DNA from: JBDRRP01 sp964446485
GTDB taxonomy: Bacteria; Desulfobacterota; Desulfobacteria; Desulfobacterales; JBDRRP01
Length of the DNA stretch: 52,843 nucleotides
NCBI GenBank assembly: GCA_964446485.1
Contig: CAYUOU010000022.1
Location: 1-52,843 of the forward strand
Direction of reading: 5' to 3'
Position numbers and translations under genes: made by a program. The notes under the pieces were generated by a model that saw only the letters and a program-made list of their open reading frames with translations, made no database searches and had not been told where the DNA came from. Below, in pieces: positions 8,229 to 17,410 of this stretch; positions within the stretch are counted from its first letter, which is position 1, and every line of letters starts with the position of its first letter.

Positions 8229-10688
8229 ATGACCAAAAAGAAGAAAAAAAAACACGGCGCCTCCAAAGCGTTGAGTATCGCGGCCCTCGAACAGCAAGCC
8301 CAAAACCATCTTTTGCACGGCCGCTTCCGGCAGGCTGTGGACGACTACAAGACCCTGACAAAGCAAGATCGGGACGCTCATCTGCCCGGACTGCGGGCGG
8401 CATATGAGGGCCTGTACAAACAAAGACTCGGCAAGGGAATGCTGGCCGAGGCGGGCATGGTACTGGACCAGCTCGAGCGATTGTCCGGCGACACGCTTTC
8501 CGTTGACGGTATACGGCTGCGGTTGAAAGGCCGTAAATTTGCCGAAGCCGCCGAGGTCGCACGAAAGGTGCTGGCCGGTGGCGCTCATCTTCCCGCCCAG
8601 GATGGCGCCCTGGCCGCCGATGCCCTGGTCACGGCCTTTGAACAGATCCCGGCACTGAACGACCTGCCTGATTCGGTGGGCGATCATCTGCAGCGGATTC
8701 AGACGGCCCTTAAGGCAGTTGCCGAACAGGATTACCCGCAGGCCCTGTCCGCCATCAAGGTGGTCGGGCTGCAATCCATCTTTTTTTCCTGGAAATGTTT
8801 AATCAAAGGGTATTGCGCCTTTTACGGTCAGGAAGATGCCAAGGCCCTGGCGGCGTTTAACATGATAGCAGCTGGAACGGTTCCCGAAACGGCCGCAGCG
8901 CCTTATGTGGCGCTGCTGACGCATGCAGCGGGTGGCAGCGGCAAAGTTGCCAGAGACCCTGATTTTTTGGCATCGATGTGCGCTGTGGCCGGCTACCCGG
9001 AAAAAGCCCCGGTCCTGGCCAGGGGTGAATATTTGTGGCAGGTGGGGCGCTTTTGGGATTCGCTTGCCCATGTGCTGGGCGCCCTGGAACATTTCCCCAC
9101 CTTATCGCCAGGGCTGGCGTACACGCTGAGCGAGCTGTACTATAACGCCTGTTTTAGATTGCCCACCGAGCCTGCCAGAAAATTGTTTTTTTACTTTGTC
9201 CACCCAGCCAGGGCAAATGACAATGCCCTGGAGAAGTTTTGGGCCAGCCGATCCGCCGCTTTGTATCTTGAATCACATGGCTCCGACGCGCAGATTCTGG
9301 AGCAATGGGAAAATTTTCTGGGGATTGATGCGTCACCGTATGCGGGGCGTCCAAAAGTGCGGGCGCTGGTATACGGCCGGCTGGGGGATCTGTTTTCAGA
9401 GGAGATCCCCGACGACAGTCCGTTCAGCTTCTTTTTCAGCCGCCGGCGCCGAAAAACCATCGCGCTCAGAAACACCGAACTGGCCCGCTACTGCTATGAG
9501 AAAAGCCTTCAGGCCGATCCCGACGCCCGGGACACGCAGTTGGCGCTGATTGGCTTTTTCGAAAAAACCAATGACAACGCCAGTGTCAACAGGCATCTGG
9601 ATCAGATGATTAAGCGATTCCCCGGGGAGAAAGACGTATTGTTCAAAGCCGGCGTCAGGTGCATGGCGCGAAAGGCACTGGTCAAGGCCATGAATTATCT
9701 GGATCAGGCCTTGGCACTGGACCCCACGGATCGCACCGTGCGTGAACAATACTGTTTAGCCTGTATCCAGGCGGCACACACCTATGCGCTCAAGGGCGAG
9801 GCGGATAAGAGCCGGGCGTTGCTGCCCGGCGTGATTGCGGTATCAGATGCGAATTCAGACCATTTTAATCTTGGCCGGGCCTATCTTTATGTGCGCTGGG
9901 CGGCCTTTGAGCAACTCACCGGTAACGACGCCGAACACATATGGCGCCAAGCCCTGACCCACCAGGCGGCCGGAGAATTTAAAGTTCACTTTTTCTACTG
10001 GATCGTGGCCCAATACTACGGCGTGCCGGCCCGACACCTAAAAAGGACTCTGGCGCTTATCCTCAAGGCGTTGAAAGGAGCCGCCGACCCGGCAACAGCC
10101 GCGGCCTTGTCCGACACGCTGTGTTATGCTCATATTTTGCCTAAACCTGTTGCCGGCCTGTACGCAAAAACAAGCCCATTCGAGGCGTATCTTCTCCGGG
10201 CGGCCGGCATGGAGATGACCCGTCCACAGGCCAAATCCATACTGGCTTATGCCCTGAGCGATGAATGCGACAATCCGAAAATCGCAAAACGATGCGTTGA
10301 CAACATGCTGCGACGCCATCCCGACGATGCCTTTTTCCGCTACCATCGTTTCATTTCGCAGTATCAACAAGCAGGCTTTTTGCAAAATATCCCAGCACAG
10401 CAACGTGAACTTGAAACGATATTGCGGCTTGCCCAGGAGCAAAAAGACCCCCGCCTGGCCATTGCCGTGCAAAAGATGCTCAACGAACTGGAAGCGGTCA
10501 ATAATTATGAAATAATGGATGATCCCGAAATGGATTTTCCTGATGATTTCGACGATGATCTTGACGAGCAGGAGTGGGCGGCCATAATGGATCTGTTGGA
10601 TGCAGTAGTAGGGTTAGGACGGAAAAAAAATAAAAAGCCGGACGACAAACCAAAACCCAAGGGGCCGGAACAACTGCAACTTTTCTGA
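8229..10688 (+). CDS. Large TPR protein heading an Hsp70 operon
   Basis: This 819-residue soluble protein has a lysine-rich start (MTKKKKKKHG) and an all-helical body of degenerate tetratricopeptide-like repeats. The clearest unit is around KALVKAMNYLDQALALDPTD, residues about 480-500. The C-terminus is a strongly acidic stretch (FPDDFDDDLDEQEW, about 770-783) followed by a basic, proline/lysine-rich tail. No enzymatic motif is visible. It is the first gene of an operon with J-like, GrpE-like, DnaK-like and zinc-ribbon genes, so it may present clients or regulate that chaperone. An acidic C-terminal tail is a familiar Hsp70 or TPR docking feature, but a role here is inference. Confidence 0.8.
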   Translation: MTKKKKKKHGASKALSIAALEQQAQNHLLHGRFRQAVDDYKTLTKQDRDAHLPGLRAAYEGLYKQRLGKGMLAEAGMVLDQLERLSGDTLSVDGIRLRLKGRKFAEAAEVARKVLAGGAHLPAQDGALAADALVTAFEQIPALNDLPDSVGDHLQRIQTALKAVAEQDYPQALSAIKVVGLQSIFFSWKCLIKGYCAFYGQEDAKALAAFNMIAAGTVPETAAAPYVALLTHAAGGSGKVARDPDFLASMCAVAGYPEKAPVLARGEYLWQVGRFWDSLAHVLGALEHFPTLSPGLAYTLSELYYNACFRLPTEPARKLFFYFVHPARANDNALEKFWASRSAALYLESHGSDAQILEQWENFLGIDASPYAGRPKVRALVYGRLGDLFSEEIPDDSPFSFFFSRRRRKTIALRNTELARYCYEKSLQADPDARDTQLALIGFFEKTNDNASVNRHLDQMIKRFPGEKDVLFKAGVRCMARKALVKAMNYLDQALALDPTDRTVREQYCLACIQAAHTYALKGEADKSRALLPGVIAVSDANSDHFNLGRAYLYVRWAAFEQLTGNDAEHIWRQALTHQAAGEFKVHFFYWIVAQYYGVPARHLKRTLALILKALKGAADPATAAALSDTLCYAHILPKPVAGLYAKTSPFEAYLLRAAGMEMTRPQAKSILAYALSDECDNPKIAKRCVDNMLRRHPDDAFFRYHRFISQYQQAGFLQNIPAQQRELETILRLAQEQKDPRLAIAVQKMLNELEAVNNYEIMDDPEMDFPDDFDDDLDEQEWAAIMDLLDAVVGLGRKKNKKPDDKPKPKGPEQLQLF

Positions 10689-10714
10689 TTCAACGACAAC
10701 AGGGGCAGCCTGCG

Positions 10715-11020
10715 ATGAATCCATTTGACCGATTGGGCGTAACGCTCGAAGCCGACGACGAAGCGGTACGAAAGGCCTACCTGGAAGCTGTCAAACGCTT
10801 TCCCCCGGAGCGCTCTCCTGAGCAGTTCTGTGCCGTAAACGAAGCCTATCAAGCCATCAAAGACGAAAACAGCCGGTTGCGTTATATCTTGTTCAACACC
10901 CGATCGATGGCTGCATCTCCGATGGATGCCGTTCGGCAGCATTTCAGCCGCTGCCGCCGGCGCATCCCTCCTGACCATAAAACCCTGATGCACATATTGC
11001 AAAAATGCGCCGCCCGGTAG
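10715..11020 (+). CDS. J-like protein with degenerate HPD motif
   Basis: This is a 101-residue protein whose first 60 residues follow the J-domain pattern: NPFDRLGV at the start, a helix II of the type AYLEAVKRF, then FCAVNEAYQAIKDE as helix III. The invariant His-Pro-Asp between helices II and III, needed to stimulate Hsp70 ATPase, reads Phe29-Pro30-Pro31 here. The remaining 40 residues are basic (RQHFSRCRRR). It starts 26 bp after the TPR gene with an AGGGG site and precedes the GrpE-like and DnaK-like genes. It is either a specialised J protein that docks without activating, or one with a different contact. Confidence 0.75.
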   Translation: MNPFDRLGVTLEADDEAVRKAYLEAVKRFPPERSPEQFCAVNEAYQAIKDENSRLRYILFNTRSMAASPMDAVRQHFSRCRRRIPPDHKTLMHILQKCAAR

Positions 11021-11099
11021 AAAAGCGGCAGATTATCAAACAGCCTGCGCGATTTAGCATCTGGTCGCCGGCGGCAGTGCAGAAAGGCATAATACACTA

Positions 11100-11765
11100 G
11101 TGAATGACTGGAAACTGGAGATAACGGAAACCTATCAAAAATGGCTCGACCAACTTGAAGGGCCCCCGATGGCATCACCGCCGTCGGCCGCGCCCCGCCT
11201 CGATCTGTATTCATTTTTCGAGGCCCTGTGCGCGTTGCGCAGCGACGTGAGCAAAAGTACCCGGCGCACCCACGAAACCTTTGCGCGTTTCGGCGACAGC
11301 CTGGATGGATTTGACCGCATGCTGCAGGAAATGTCTCACCGCCTGGCCACCGAGCAACAGCACTCCGGCCGGATGTCTCTGTCAGCTAAAAAACAATTTT
11401 TGACGCCATTTGCAGAAATGATCGAGCGTATGGACCGCCTGGCAGGCAAACTGGCCGATCCTCCCCAGGCCGGATTTTTTGCATCCCGCCGCAAATGGGT
11501 GGCGGACTGGACCGCTTTCAAACAGGGATTCGATCTGTTGCAGGAGCATTTTCAACTGCTGTTACGCGATGCCGGAATCATTCCCATGGAAACGGTCGGC
11601 CACCCTTTCGATCCGGCGAAGATGAAAGCCGTGGCGGTCGTGCCCATCGACACCGTCGCCCACAACACGGTCATCGAAGAGATGGCGGCAGGATACTACC
11701 TCAAAGATGAGGTGCTGAAATTCGCCGAAGTGAAAATTGCCATCAACAAAGGAAGTCATTCATGA
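11100..11765 (+). CDS. Divergent GrpE-like nucleotide exchange factor
   Basis: This 221-residue protein starts with GTG, the only in-frame start here; AAAGG lies some 12 bases upstream. The C-terminal third matches the GrpE beta-domain pattern: GHPFDPAKMKAV, then EEMAAGYYLKDEVLKFAEVKIA at about 192-213. The N-terminal part is helical, as the GrpE dimerisation stalk would be, but has little recognisable identity. GrpE releases ADP from Hsp70. Its stop overlaps the start of the DnaK-like gene by four bases (ATGA), so the two are translationally coupled and are very likely partners. Confidence 0.82.
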   Translation: MNDWKLEITETYQKWLDQLEGPPMASPPSAAPRLDLYSFFEALCALRSDVSKSTRRTHETFARFGDSLDGFDRMLQEMSHRLATEQQHSGRMSLSAKKQFLTPFAEMIERMDRLAGKLADPPQAGFFASRRKWVADWTAFKQGFDLLQEHFQLLLRDAGIIPMETVGHPFDPAKMKAVAVVPIDTVAHNTVIEEMAAGYYLKDEVLKFAEVKIAINKGSHS

Positions 11766-13495
11766 GCACCATCGTAGGCATCGACCTGGGCACCACCAAT
11801 TCGGAAATTGCCGTCATCAGGGACGGAAAACCCGAAATCATCTTTGTCGACGGCGAACCGTTCATGCCATCGTGCGTCGGCATCGATTCTGGCGGCAACA
11901 TCCTGGTGGGCCGCGCTGCCAAAAACCAGATGGCGGCAGCCCCTGAGGCGACGATTCTGTCGATCAAACGCAAGATGGGGGAAAACACACGGATCTCTCT
12001 GGCGGATCAATCCTTCAGCCCGGAAGAAATTTCCGCGATGATCCTTACCAAACTCAAATCGGTCGCCGAAACGCATTTAGGAAAAGCGATCACGGAGGCG
12101 GTGATTACGGTACCGGCCTATTTCGACGATGCTCAACGTAAGGCAACCCGCAACGCCGGGGAACTGGCCGGGCTCAACGTCCGACGCATCATCAACGAAC
12201 CCACGGCGGCGGCCCTGGCTTACGACCACGACCTGGGAACAGATCAGACCGTGCTGGTTTACGACATCGGGGGCGGCACCTTCGACGCCTCTTTGGTCGT
12301 GGTGCAAAACGGTGTGGTCGAGGTAAAGGCCAGTCACGGCAACACCCACCTGGGCGGTGATGATTTCGACCGCTTGCTGATGGACTATGCCGATGATCTT
12401 TTTTTCGAGCAGCACGGCGTTCGCTTAAAAACCGATCGTAAAGCCGCCAACCGCTTGTGGGCGGCCATTGAAAAAGCAAAACGCGAGTTGTCCGATGTGC
12501 CCTATGCGCGTATCCGCGAAGAGTTTATTCTGAACGATTTGCACCTGGACCTGGAAATCGCGCGAACCGATTACGAGGAGATGATCCGGCCCTTGTTGGA
12601 CAAGACAATGGATAGCGTGCACCGCTGTTTCAAGGATGCTGCCATCCTGCCCGGCGCGGTGGACAAGGTTATCCTGGTGGGCGGGGCCTCGCGCACCCCC
12701 CTGGTATCTGAACTGGTGGGCAACGCGATCAGGACCGACCCCCGCCACGAGATCGATCCCGACCTCATTGTCGCCATGGGCGCCGCCATCCAGGCCGGTG
12801 TCATCGGTGGACAAAAAACCCACAGTATTCTGGTGGACATCACGCCCTACACCTTCGGCACCGGTGCCGTCGGGATGCTCGGCGGCCAGATGAGAGAAGA
12901 TATCTTCGTGCCCCTGATCCGGCGCGGCTCGGCGCTGCCCGCCAGAAAAGGCGAGGTTTTCGCCACCATGTACGATGGCCAAAAAGCCGTGGATGTTCGC
13001 ATTTTCCAGGGTGAAGCGCCCCTGGCCGAAGACAATATTTTTATCGGTAATTTTCTGGTCGAAGGTCTCAGCGACAGCCCCGCAGGCAATGAAATCGTCC
13101 TCACCCTGGCATTGGATCTTGATGGCCTGCTGGAGGTTACGGCCGCTGAAAAACGTACCGGCCTGTCAAAAACCGTAACCATGGAAACCGATACCGGCAA
13201 ATCGCCGGTGGATTTGGACACGGCACGGGAGAATCTGTCCGCGGCTCTCGGATATGCGCCTGCAACCGCTGAAAACCTTTCGGAAACCGCTGATGCCAAG
13301 CAGGCCCTGATCAACGCCGCCAAGGACCTTCGCAAGCGGGCCGGGGTGCTTCTCGACAGCATCGATCCCACAGATGCCCAGGAACTGCGCACCCTGCTGG
13401 CCGATAGCCAAGAGGCCGTTTCCAGTGGTGATGCCGATCAACTGGCGCAGCTGAACGACTCCTTATCGGATATGCTGTTTTATCTGGAGGATTGA
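11762..13495 (+). CDS. Short DnaK-like Hsp70 chaperone
   Basis: This 577-residue Hsp70 is about 60 residues shorter than DnaK. The nucleotide-binding domain is complete: GIDLGTTNSEIAVI (6-19), VPAYFDDAQRKAT, NEPTAAALAYD, YDIGGGTFDASLV and LVGGASRTP. The substrate-binding beta-domain follows (VDITPYTFG onward), and the lid is a reduced helical bundle ending in DMLFYLED, with no EEVD-like tail. It sits in an operon with its own J-like and GrpE-like proteins, so it is an additional specialised chaperone machine rather than the housekeeping DnaK. The client is unknown; the TPR protein at the operon head is a candidate adaptor. Confidence 0.93.
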   Translation: MSTIVGIDLGTTNSEIAVIRDGKPEIIFVDGEPFMPSCVGIDSGGNILVGRAAKNQMAAAPEATILSIKRKMGENTRISLADQSFSPEEISAMILTKLKSVAETHLGKAITEAVITVPAYFDDAQRKATRNAGELAGLNVRRIINEPTAAALAYDHDLGTDQTVLVYDIGGGTFDASLVVVQNGVVEVKASHGNTHLGGDDFDRLLMDYADDLFFEQHGVRLKTDRKAANRLWAAIEKAKRELSDVPYARIREEFILNDLHLDLEIARTDYEEMIRPLLDKTMDSVHRCFKDAAILPGAVDKVILVGGASRTPLVSELVGNAIRTDPRHEIDPDLIVAMGAAIQAGVIGGQKTHSILVDITPYTFGTGAVGMLGGQMREDIFVPLIRRGSALPARKGEVFATMYDGQKAVDVRIFQGEAPLAEDNIFIGNFLVEGLSDSPAGNEIVLTLALDLDGLLEVTAAEKRTGLSKTVTMETDTGKSPVDLDTARENLSAALGYAPATAENLSETADAKQALINAAKDLRKRAGVLLDSIDPTDAQELRTLLADSQEAVSSGDADQLAQLNDSLSDMLFYLED

Positions 13496-13501
13496 TATCC
13501 C

Positions 13502-13837
13502 GTGGATCTAATCTGCCCCGCCTGCCGGAAAAACAATCCCAACGCCAACTGCTGCACCCGCTGCGGGGCTGACCTGCTGCCGCTGGTGCACATCCGCCAG
13601 GCCGCGCAGCAGGCCCTGGAAGAAGGCCGACGATACTTGAAACGCCGCCAGAGCGGCAATGCGCTGCGCGCTGCCAGACGTTCCTGGCAGCTGAAACACT
13701 CAACCGAAGCGGCCGGCCTGGCCTTTTTGGCCTGTTTGCACCAGCGACAATTCGATGCAGCCACTCAATGGTACCGGCGCGCACACCATACACAGGCTGA
13801 ATGCCCCCCATTGTTGCATAAACAAATTGGCAGATAA
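13502..13837 (+). CDS. Small zinc-ribbon/helical protein
   Basis: This is a 111-residue protein that starts at GTG six bases after the DnaK-like gene; GGAGG lies about 11 bases upstream, inside the preceding gene. The N-terminus has two cysteine pairs, CPAC (5-8) and CTRC (18-21), spaced as in a zinc ribbon. It is followed by helical repeats (ALEEGRRYLKRRQSGNALRAARRSW, then LACLHQRQFDAATQWYRRA) resembling a TPR pair. It closes the Hsp70 operon. A role as a small adaptor or assembly factor is inferred from position only. Confidence 0.75.
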   Translation: MDLICPACRKNNPNANCCTRCGADLLPLVHIRQAAQQALEEGRRYLKRRQSGNALRAARRSWQLKHSTEAAGLAFLACLHQRQFDAATQWYRRAHHTQAECPPLLHKQIGR

Positions 13838-14410
13838 TGTTCAAGATGCTGTTATCATCTGTAAATCATAAGAAAGCCCCAATGCTTCCAGGCATAACCG
13901 CCTGTGAATTCGAAGGAATTAATCTTCTGGGCGGCCGTGCCCGAACCAAAAACCTGCACCCCTTGACCTATAAAGAGCTGGGCGCTCATTTTGATCTTTC
14001 TTTGGCGACAACGCGCGGCATGATCCCTTCGATATACTTTTCAGACGATCCAAAAGCCGACCTGCAGGCCTATGCAGGCTCATATCTCCAACAGGAAATC
14101 CTCGCTGAAGGGGCGACACGCAATATAACGGCGTTCAGCAGGTTTCTTCGTGTAGCCGCATTATGCAATGCCACTATCGTAAACTTTACAAACGTAGCTA
14201 ATGATGCCCAGGTGGCCAGAACGACAGTCCACGAGTATTTTGAAATCCTAAAAGATACCTTGCTTCTTCATGAGTTGCCTGCCTGGAGAAAGACAACAAA
14301 AGCGATATTTATGCGTCTCGATGGAGCCGCGCAGAAGAAGGATCGGCAACATCGAGGTCCTGCCATACAAGGAATTCTTGGATATGTTATGGGAACAGGC
14401 ATACACGTGA
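13837..14410 (+). pseudogene. Remnant of a DUF4143 AAA-type ATPase
   Basis: From about 13915 the frame reads like the middle of DUF4143-family ATPases: NLLGGRARTKNLHPLTYKEL, IPSIYFSDD, YAGSYLQQEI, FSRFLRVAAL, VARTTVHEYFEILKDTLLLH, LPAWRKTTK. The N-terminal P-loop part is missing. After RKTTK the frame breaks, and the family C-terminus reappears in the next frame at about 14315-14410 (MEPRRRRIGN, EVLPYKEFLDMLWEQ, then a stop at 14408). So the gene has lost its front, suffered an internal deletion and shifted frame. The first frame stays open beyond 14410 to 14823, but that part is not protein-like and runs antisense to the cytochrome gene. Confidence 0.8.
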
Positions 14411-14555
14411 GGCGTAGCGGGGGGGGGGATCCAACTGCCGGCGCCAGCCGAGAGCGCCCCTCTCACAAGCGGCAGAAAAAAATGGGACACCCGTTCCCGT
14501 CCAGCACCGGCGCCGGCCAGCACGTCTCATCGTGCCGTTCGGCTGAGGGCGAAGC

Positions 14556-15038
14556 TCAGTGCTCGGCAGCCTTTGCGGCGAGCCAGCGTTTCTTCAGGAT
14601 TGCCGCGACGGCGGCCGTTCCCAGAAAAGCCATCACCAGCCCGAGGTGGCCGATGTCCAGGGCGTTGATTACCCCGGGCGAAAATCGGTACCCGGGCAGG
14701 TTGCGCAGCACCAGCAGGCCGCCGGTGACGGCGATGGCGGCGAGAAAAAAGCCTTTCAAGGCGCCGGTCGCGGTGAGCGTCCACGTCCGGCGGCCGATCA
14801 ACAGATGGTCGGCGGCGGCGTAGGCGGCCAGCATCAGAAACGCCGCGGCGGAGATATGGTGCAGGGTGAAGGTGATGAAGTACTCGGCCAGCCACCCCAG
14901 TCCGGGGATGTCGGCAATGTAGTAGCGCTTGAAGATGGGTAATTGGGCAAAGCCGGTGAGCGCCGAGAAAAAGAGTACCAGCCCAAACAACCGGCCGAAC
15001 CATGATGAGCCCGCGAGCGGTGAGGGGTTAGCTGGCAT
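14556..15038 (-). CDS. Small four-helix membrane cytochrome b-like subunit
   Basis: This is a 160-residue integral membrane protein with about four transmembrane helices (near 17-32, 54-79, 93-111 and 128-148). Histidines 60/61, 78 and 131 lie in or near helices and could bind heme b. The pattern resembles small quinone-reactive cytochrome subunits such as those of formate dehydrogenases. The start at 15038 has GGAGGAC five bases upstream, while the in-frame ATG at 15065 does not. It overlaps the end of the Tat-exported ferredoxin gene by 11 bp, so the two are co-translated and probably form an electron path between quinone and periplasm. No catalytic subunit is adjacent. Confidence 0.75.
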   Translation of the reverse strand: MPANPSPLAGSSWFGRLFGLVLFFSALTGFAQLPIFKRYYIADIPGLGWLAEYFITFTLHHISAAAFLMLAAYAAADHLLIGRRTWTLTATGALKGFFLAAIAVTGGLLVLRNLPGYRFSPGVINALDIGHLGLVMAFLGTAAVAAILKKRWLAAKAAEH

Positions 15039-16017
15039 GGTCGTCCTCCGTGGCCGCGTTGGCACTGTTTTTCATGCTGTGAACAAAGCGCCCCACAGCG
15101 GCCGCCACACCGGCGATGGGGGCCAAGACCAGTGCCGCGGCCATGTTGTCGGCGCCTGCCATAGCATTGGCGACGGGCGCGAGGTGCGGGCGGCCGGGCC
15201 CTTTCTCGACAGCGTGGTTAAGCTGAGAGAAGGGCACCGGTGACACGTAAATCGTATTGGTGCCGCCATTTTCGGTTTCCCCGTAAATATACCCGCCGGT
15301 TTCTTTGGCCAGGGCATGGGCCTGTTTGATGATTTCGTCTCTGGGGCCGATGGTCTGCACCCCCTCGGGGCAGGCATCGATGCAAGCCGGCAGTTCGCCG
15401 TCGGTCAGAAGATCGTGACAACGGTCGCATTTGTACATGACCCCGTTGCCGGCCAGAGAAGGCAGCAAGTCCAGATAGAGACCAACGCCGGTTTGGCGCT
15501 GGGGAATTTTCCAGGGGCATACCGCGCGGCACTTGGCCCCGCCCAAGCATAAATCCGCGTCGATTTGAGACAGGCCGTTGGGTTCCTGTCGCGCAGCGCC
15601 CCAGGGGCAGAGCTTCACGCATGGCGGATTGACACAATGCATGCAACGGCGAGGGATGTTGACTTCACGCGCTTCGCCGTCAATGCGCACCTCTGCGGTC
15701 TGGATGGTGAGCCAGTTGTATGGGGTGAGGCGATTGTCCACATCACGGTCTTCGGACCAATCCTCCACCTTGACGCGTTTGGGGTGCATTTTGGGAAAGG
15801 GTTTGACGGGCTCTGGGAATTTTTTCGCATTGGACTCGCGACAGGCCTCCACGCAGGCCCCGCAGCCCACACACTTGCCGATGTCAAGCAGGGTGGCCAG
15901 GGGTTGCCGTGAATCGCCGTCACGGGCCTCGGCCTCTGTGACGACCGGCAGGGCCGCGGCACCGGCGCCCAAAAGGGAGCCTTTGAGAAAGGTCCTTCGG
16001 GAAATCTTGGATGACAT
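15028..16017 (-). CDS. Tat-exported ferredoxin-like iron-sulfur subunit
   Basis: This 329-residue protein begins with a twin-arginine signal (SRRTFLKG, 6-13, followed by a hydrophobic run). Four cysteine groups follow, as in FdnH/DmsB/HmcB-type subunits: CVGCGACVEAC (49-59), CMHCVNPPCVKLCP, CLGGAKCRAVCP and CDRCHD with CIDACP. It should carry up to four [4Fe-4S] clusters. The C-terminus has a hydrophobic stretch (NMAAALVLAPIAGVAAAVG) that may anchor it. AGGAGG lies four bases before the ATG at 16017; a GTG three bases earlier is too close to that site. It pairs with the downstream cytochrome-like subunit. The partner oxidoreductase must be elsewhere. Confidence 0.9.
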   Translation of the reverse strand: MSSKISRRTFLKGSLLGAGAAALPVVTEAEARDGDSRQPLATLLDIGKCVGCGACVEACRESNAKKFPEPVKPFPKMHPKRVKVEDWSEDRDVDNRLTPYNWLTIQTAEVRIDGEAREVNIPRRCMHCVNPPCVKLCPWGAARQEPNGLSQIDADLCLGGAKCRAVCPWKIPQRQTGVGLYLDLLPSLAGNGVMYKCDRCHDLLTDGELPACIDACPEGVQTIGPRDEIIKQAHALAKETGGYIYGETENGGTNTIYVSPVPFSQLNHAVEKGPGRPHLAPVANAMAGADNMAAALVLAPIAGVAAAVGRFVHSMKNSANAATEDDHAS

Positions 16018-16202
16018 CACACCTCCTATCGGCAGGTTACGGTCTTATCGGGCAAAGCTATCTCTGTGGGGTAAGAGCCGGCGCGGCACGGGAGGTTACA
16101 TGGTGTTTGCGATCCAGGGAAGGGTCTTGAGAAAATGGATTAACAGCGGCAGTTGGGTGCCGACAGATCCATCGACTTCGGCCGTGTGGCAATCGACGGT
16201 GG

Positions 16203-17192
16203 TCAGATCGCATAATCTGCTGAGGCGGTTCTATCTTGGTCTCCGGCGCTCCCGCCGATCATCATCCGGATGTCAGCGATCCGCTCGCGTATGCCAAGAT
16301 AGCCTTCCTCGATGGCCTTTTCCACATGGTCGAAATCCATCATCCGCAGCTCCCCCAAGCGCGGTTGGATCAACACATCGGGCGGTTCAACGGCCAGGTT
16401 GATGCGGGTGATCCGCTCCTGCATGATGCCGATGGCGGTGCTGACGGTGTTCATAATGTCCGGCATGTCCTCGTCGATGCTGAGCACCTCCCGAATCTTT
16501 TTTTTAACAACGGATTCCGCGCTGTCGTAATACTCTGAAAGTTTTTTCACCAGCTCGCTGGCTTCGTCTTTCTGTGCTTCCTCGGTCTCCCCGCGGCGCT
16601 TGGCCGCCAGGTGCTCGCGGCGCTGGCGGCTCACCAGGCCGCTGTTGAGGTCCACGGCAATAACGACATCGGCGCCCATGGCCCGTACGAGCCCTACCGG
16701 AACCGGGTCCACCAGGCCGCCGTCCACCAGCCATCTCCCGTGAACCCGCACCGGGGAGAACAAACCGGGCAGGGACATGGTGGCCCTGAGCGCTACAAAC
16801 AGATCTCCGGATTTCAACACCACCTTGTCGCCGGCCTCCAGGTCTGTGGCCACCATCAGCAGCGGGATGCCGAGTTCCTCGAAGGTGGTTGCCGCCGTGT
16901 GCGCGGAAAGCATCTCTCTGAGCTTCCGGCTGCCATCGAGGAGCCCGTGGCGGGGAAATACGACGTCGAAGTATGAAAAGATCTTCTTGCCGTCCATCCG
17001 CAGGACGAATTCCTTCAGGCTTGCCAGCCCGCCGGAGGCGTAAATGGCGCCGACATAGGATCCCACGCTGCATCCGGCGATCATGTCTACGGGAATGCCC
17101 GCCTCATCCAGGGCTTCCAGGGCGCCGATGTGCGCCCATCCCCGCGAGGCGCCGCTGCCCAGTACCAGACCAATGATTTTTCGTTGAGGCAC
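16203..17192 (-). CDS. Patatin-like phospholipase (RssA/NTE type)
   Basis: This 329-residue protein of the bacterial patatin family is a lipid acyl hydrolase with a Ser-Asp dyad. The oxyanion loop GSGASRGWAHIG is at 12-23, the nucleophile Ser42 lies in GCSVG, and the catalytic Asp157 in VDGGLVDP. A charged helical insertion (about 190-230, KRRGETEEAQKDEASE) separates the core from a C-terminal helical domain. The start is GTG at 17192, with GGAGAC eight bases upstream. No signal peptide is seen, so it probably acts at the inner membrane from the cytoplasm. It appears to be a single-gene unit. Confidence 0.88.
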   Translation of the reverse strand: MPQRKIIGLVLGSGASRGWAHIGALEALDEAGIPVDMIAGCSVGSYVGAIYASGGLASLKEFVLRMDGKKIFSYFDVVFPRHGLLDGSRKLREMLSAHTAATTFEELGIPLLMVATDLEAGDKVVLKSGDLFVALRATMSLPGLFSPVRVHGRWLVDGGLVDPVPVGLVRAMGADVVIAVDLNSGLVSRQRREHLAAKRRGETEEAQKDEASELVKKLSEYYDSAESVVKKKIREVLSIDEDMPDIMNTVSTAIGIMQERITRINLAVEPPDVLIQPRLGELRMMDFDHVEKAIEEGYLGIRERIADIRMMIGGSAGDQDRTASADYAI

Positions 17193-17410
17193 GATGTTGT
17201 CTCCATCAATTTAACAGTGATAGCTACAGGTTGTGCAGTTGTCCGCAGCCCAGGCGCGCAGTTGACTGGGCCCTCGTCACAAGGATAAAAAGGGCTTTTT
17301 AGAGACTGCCGCGGCGCTGCAAACAGTCATTTTCAATCCTTTCCAAAACAAGGTATGGTACCGCGTCCGAAGGCTTTTCGAACAGAGATATTTTCCAAGG
17401 AGTCCCAGCA

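Noticed and set aside
14411..14823. Continuation of the DUF4143 remnant frame
   Set aside because: It runs antisense to the cytochrome-like gene and is arginine/proline-rich without motifs, so it is read-through after the deletion.
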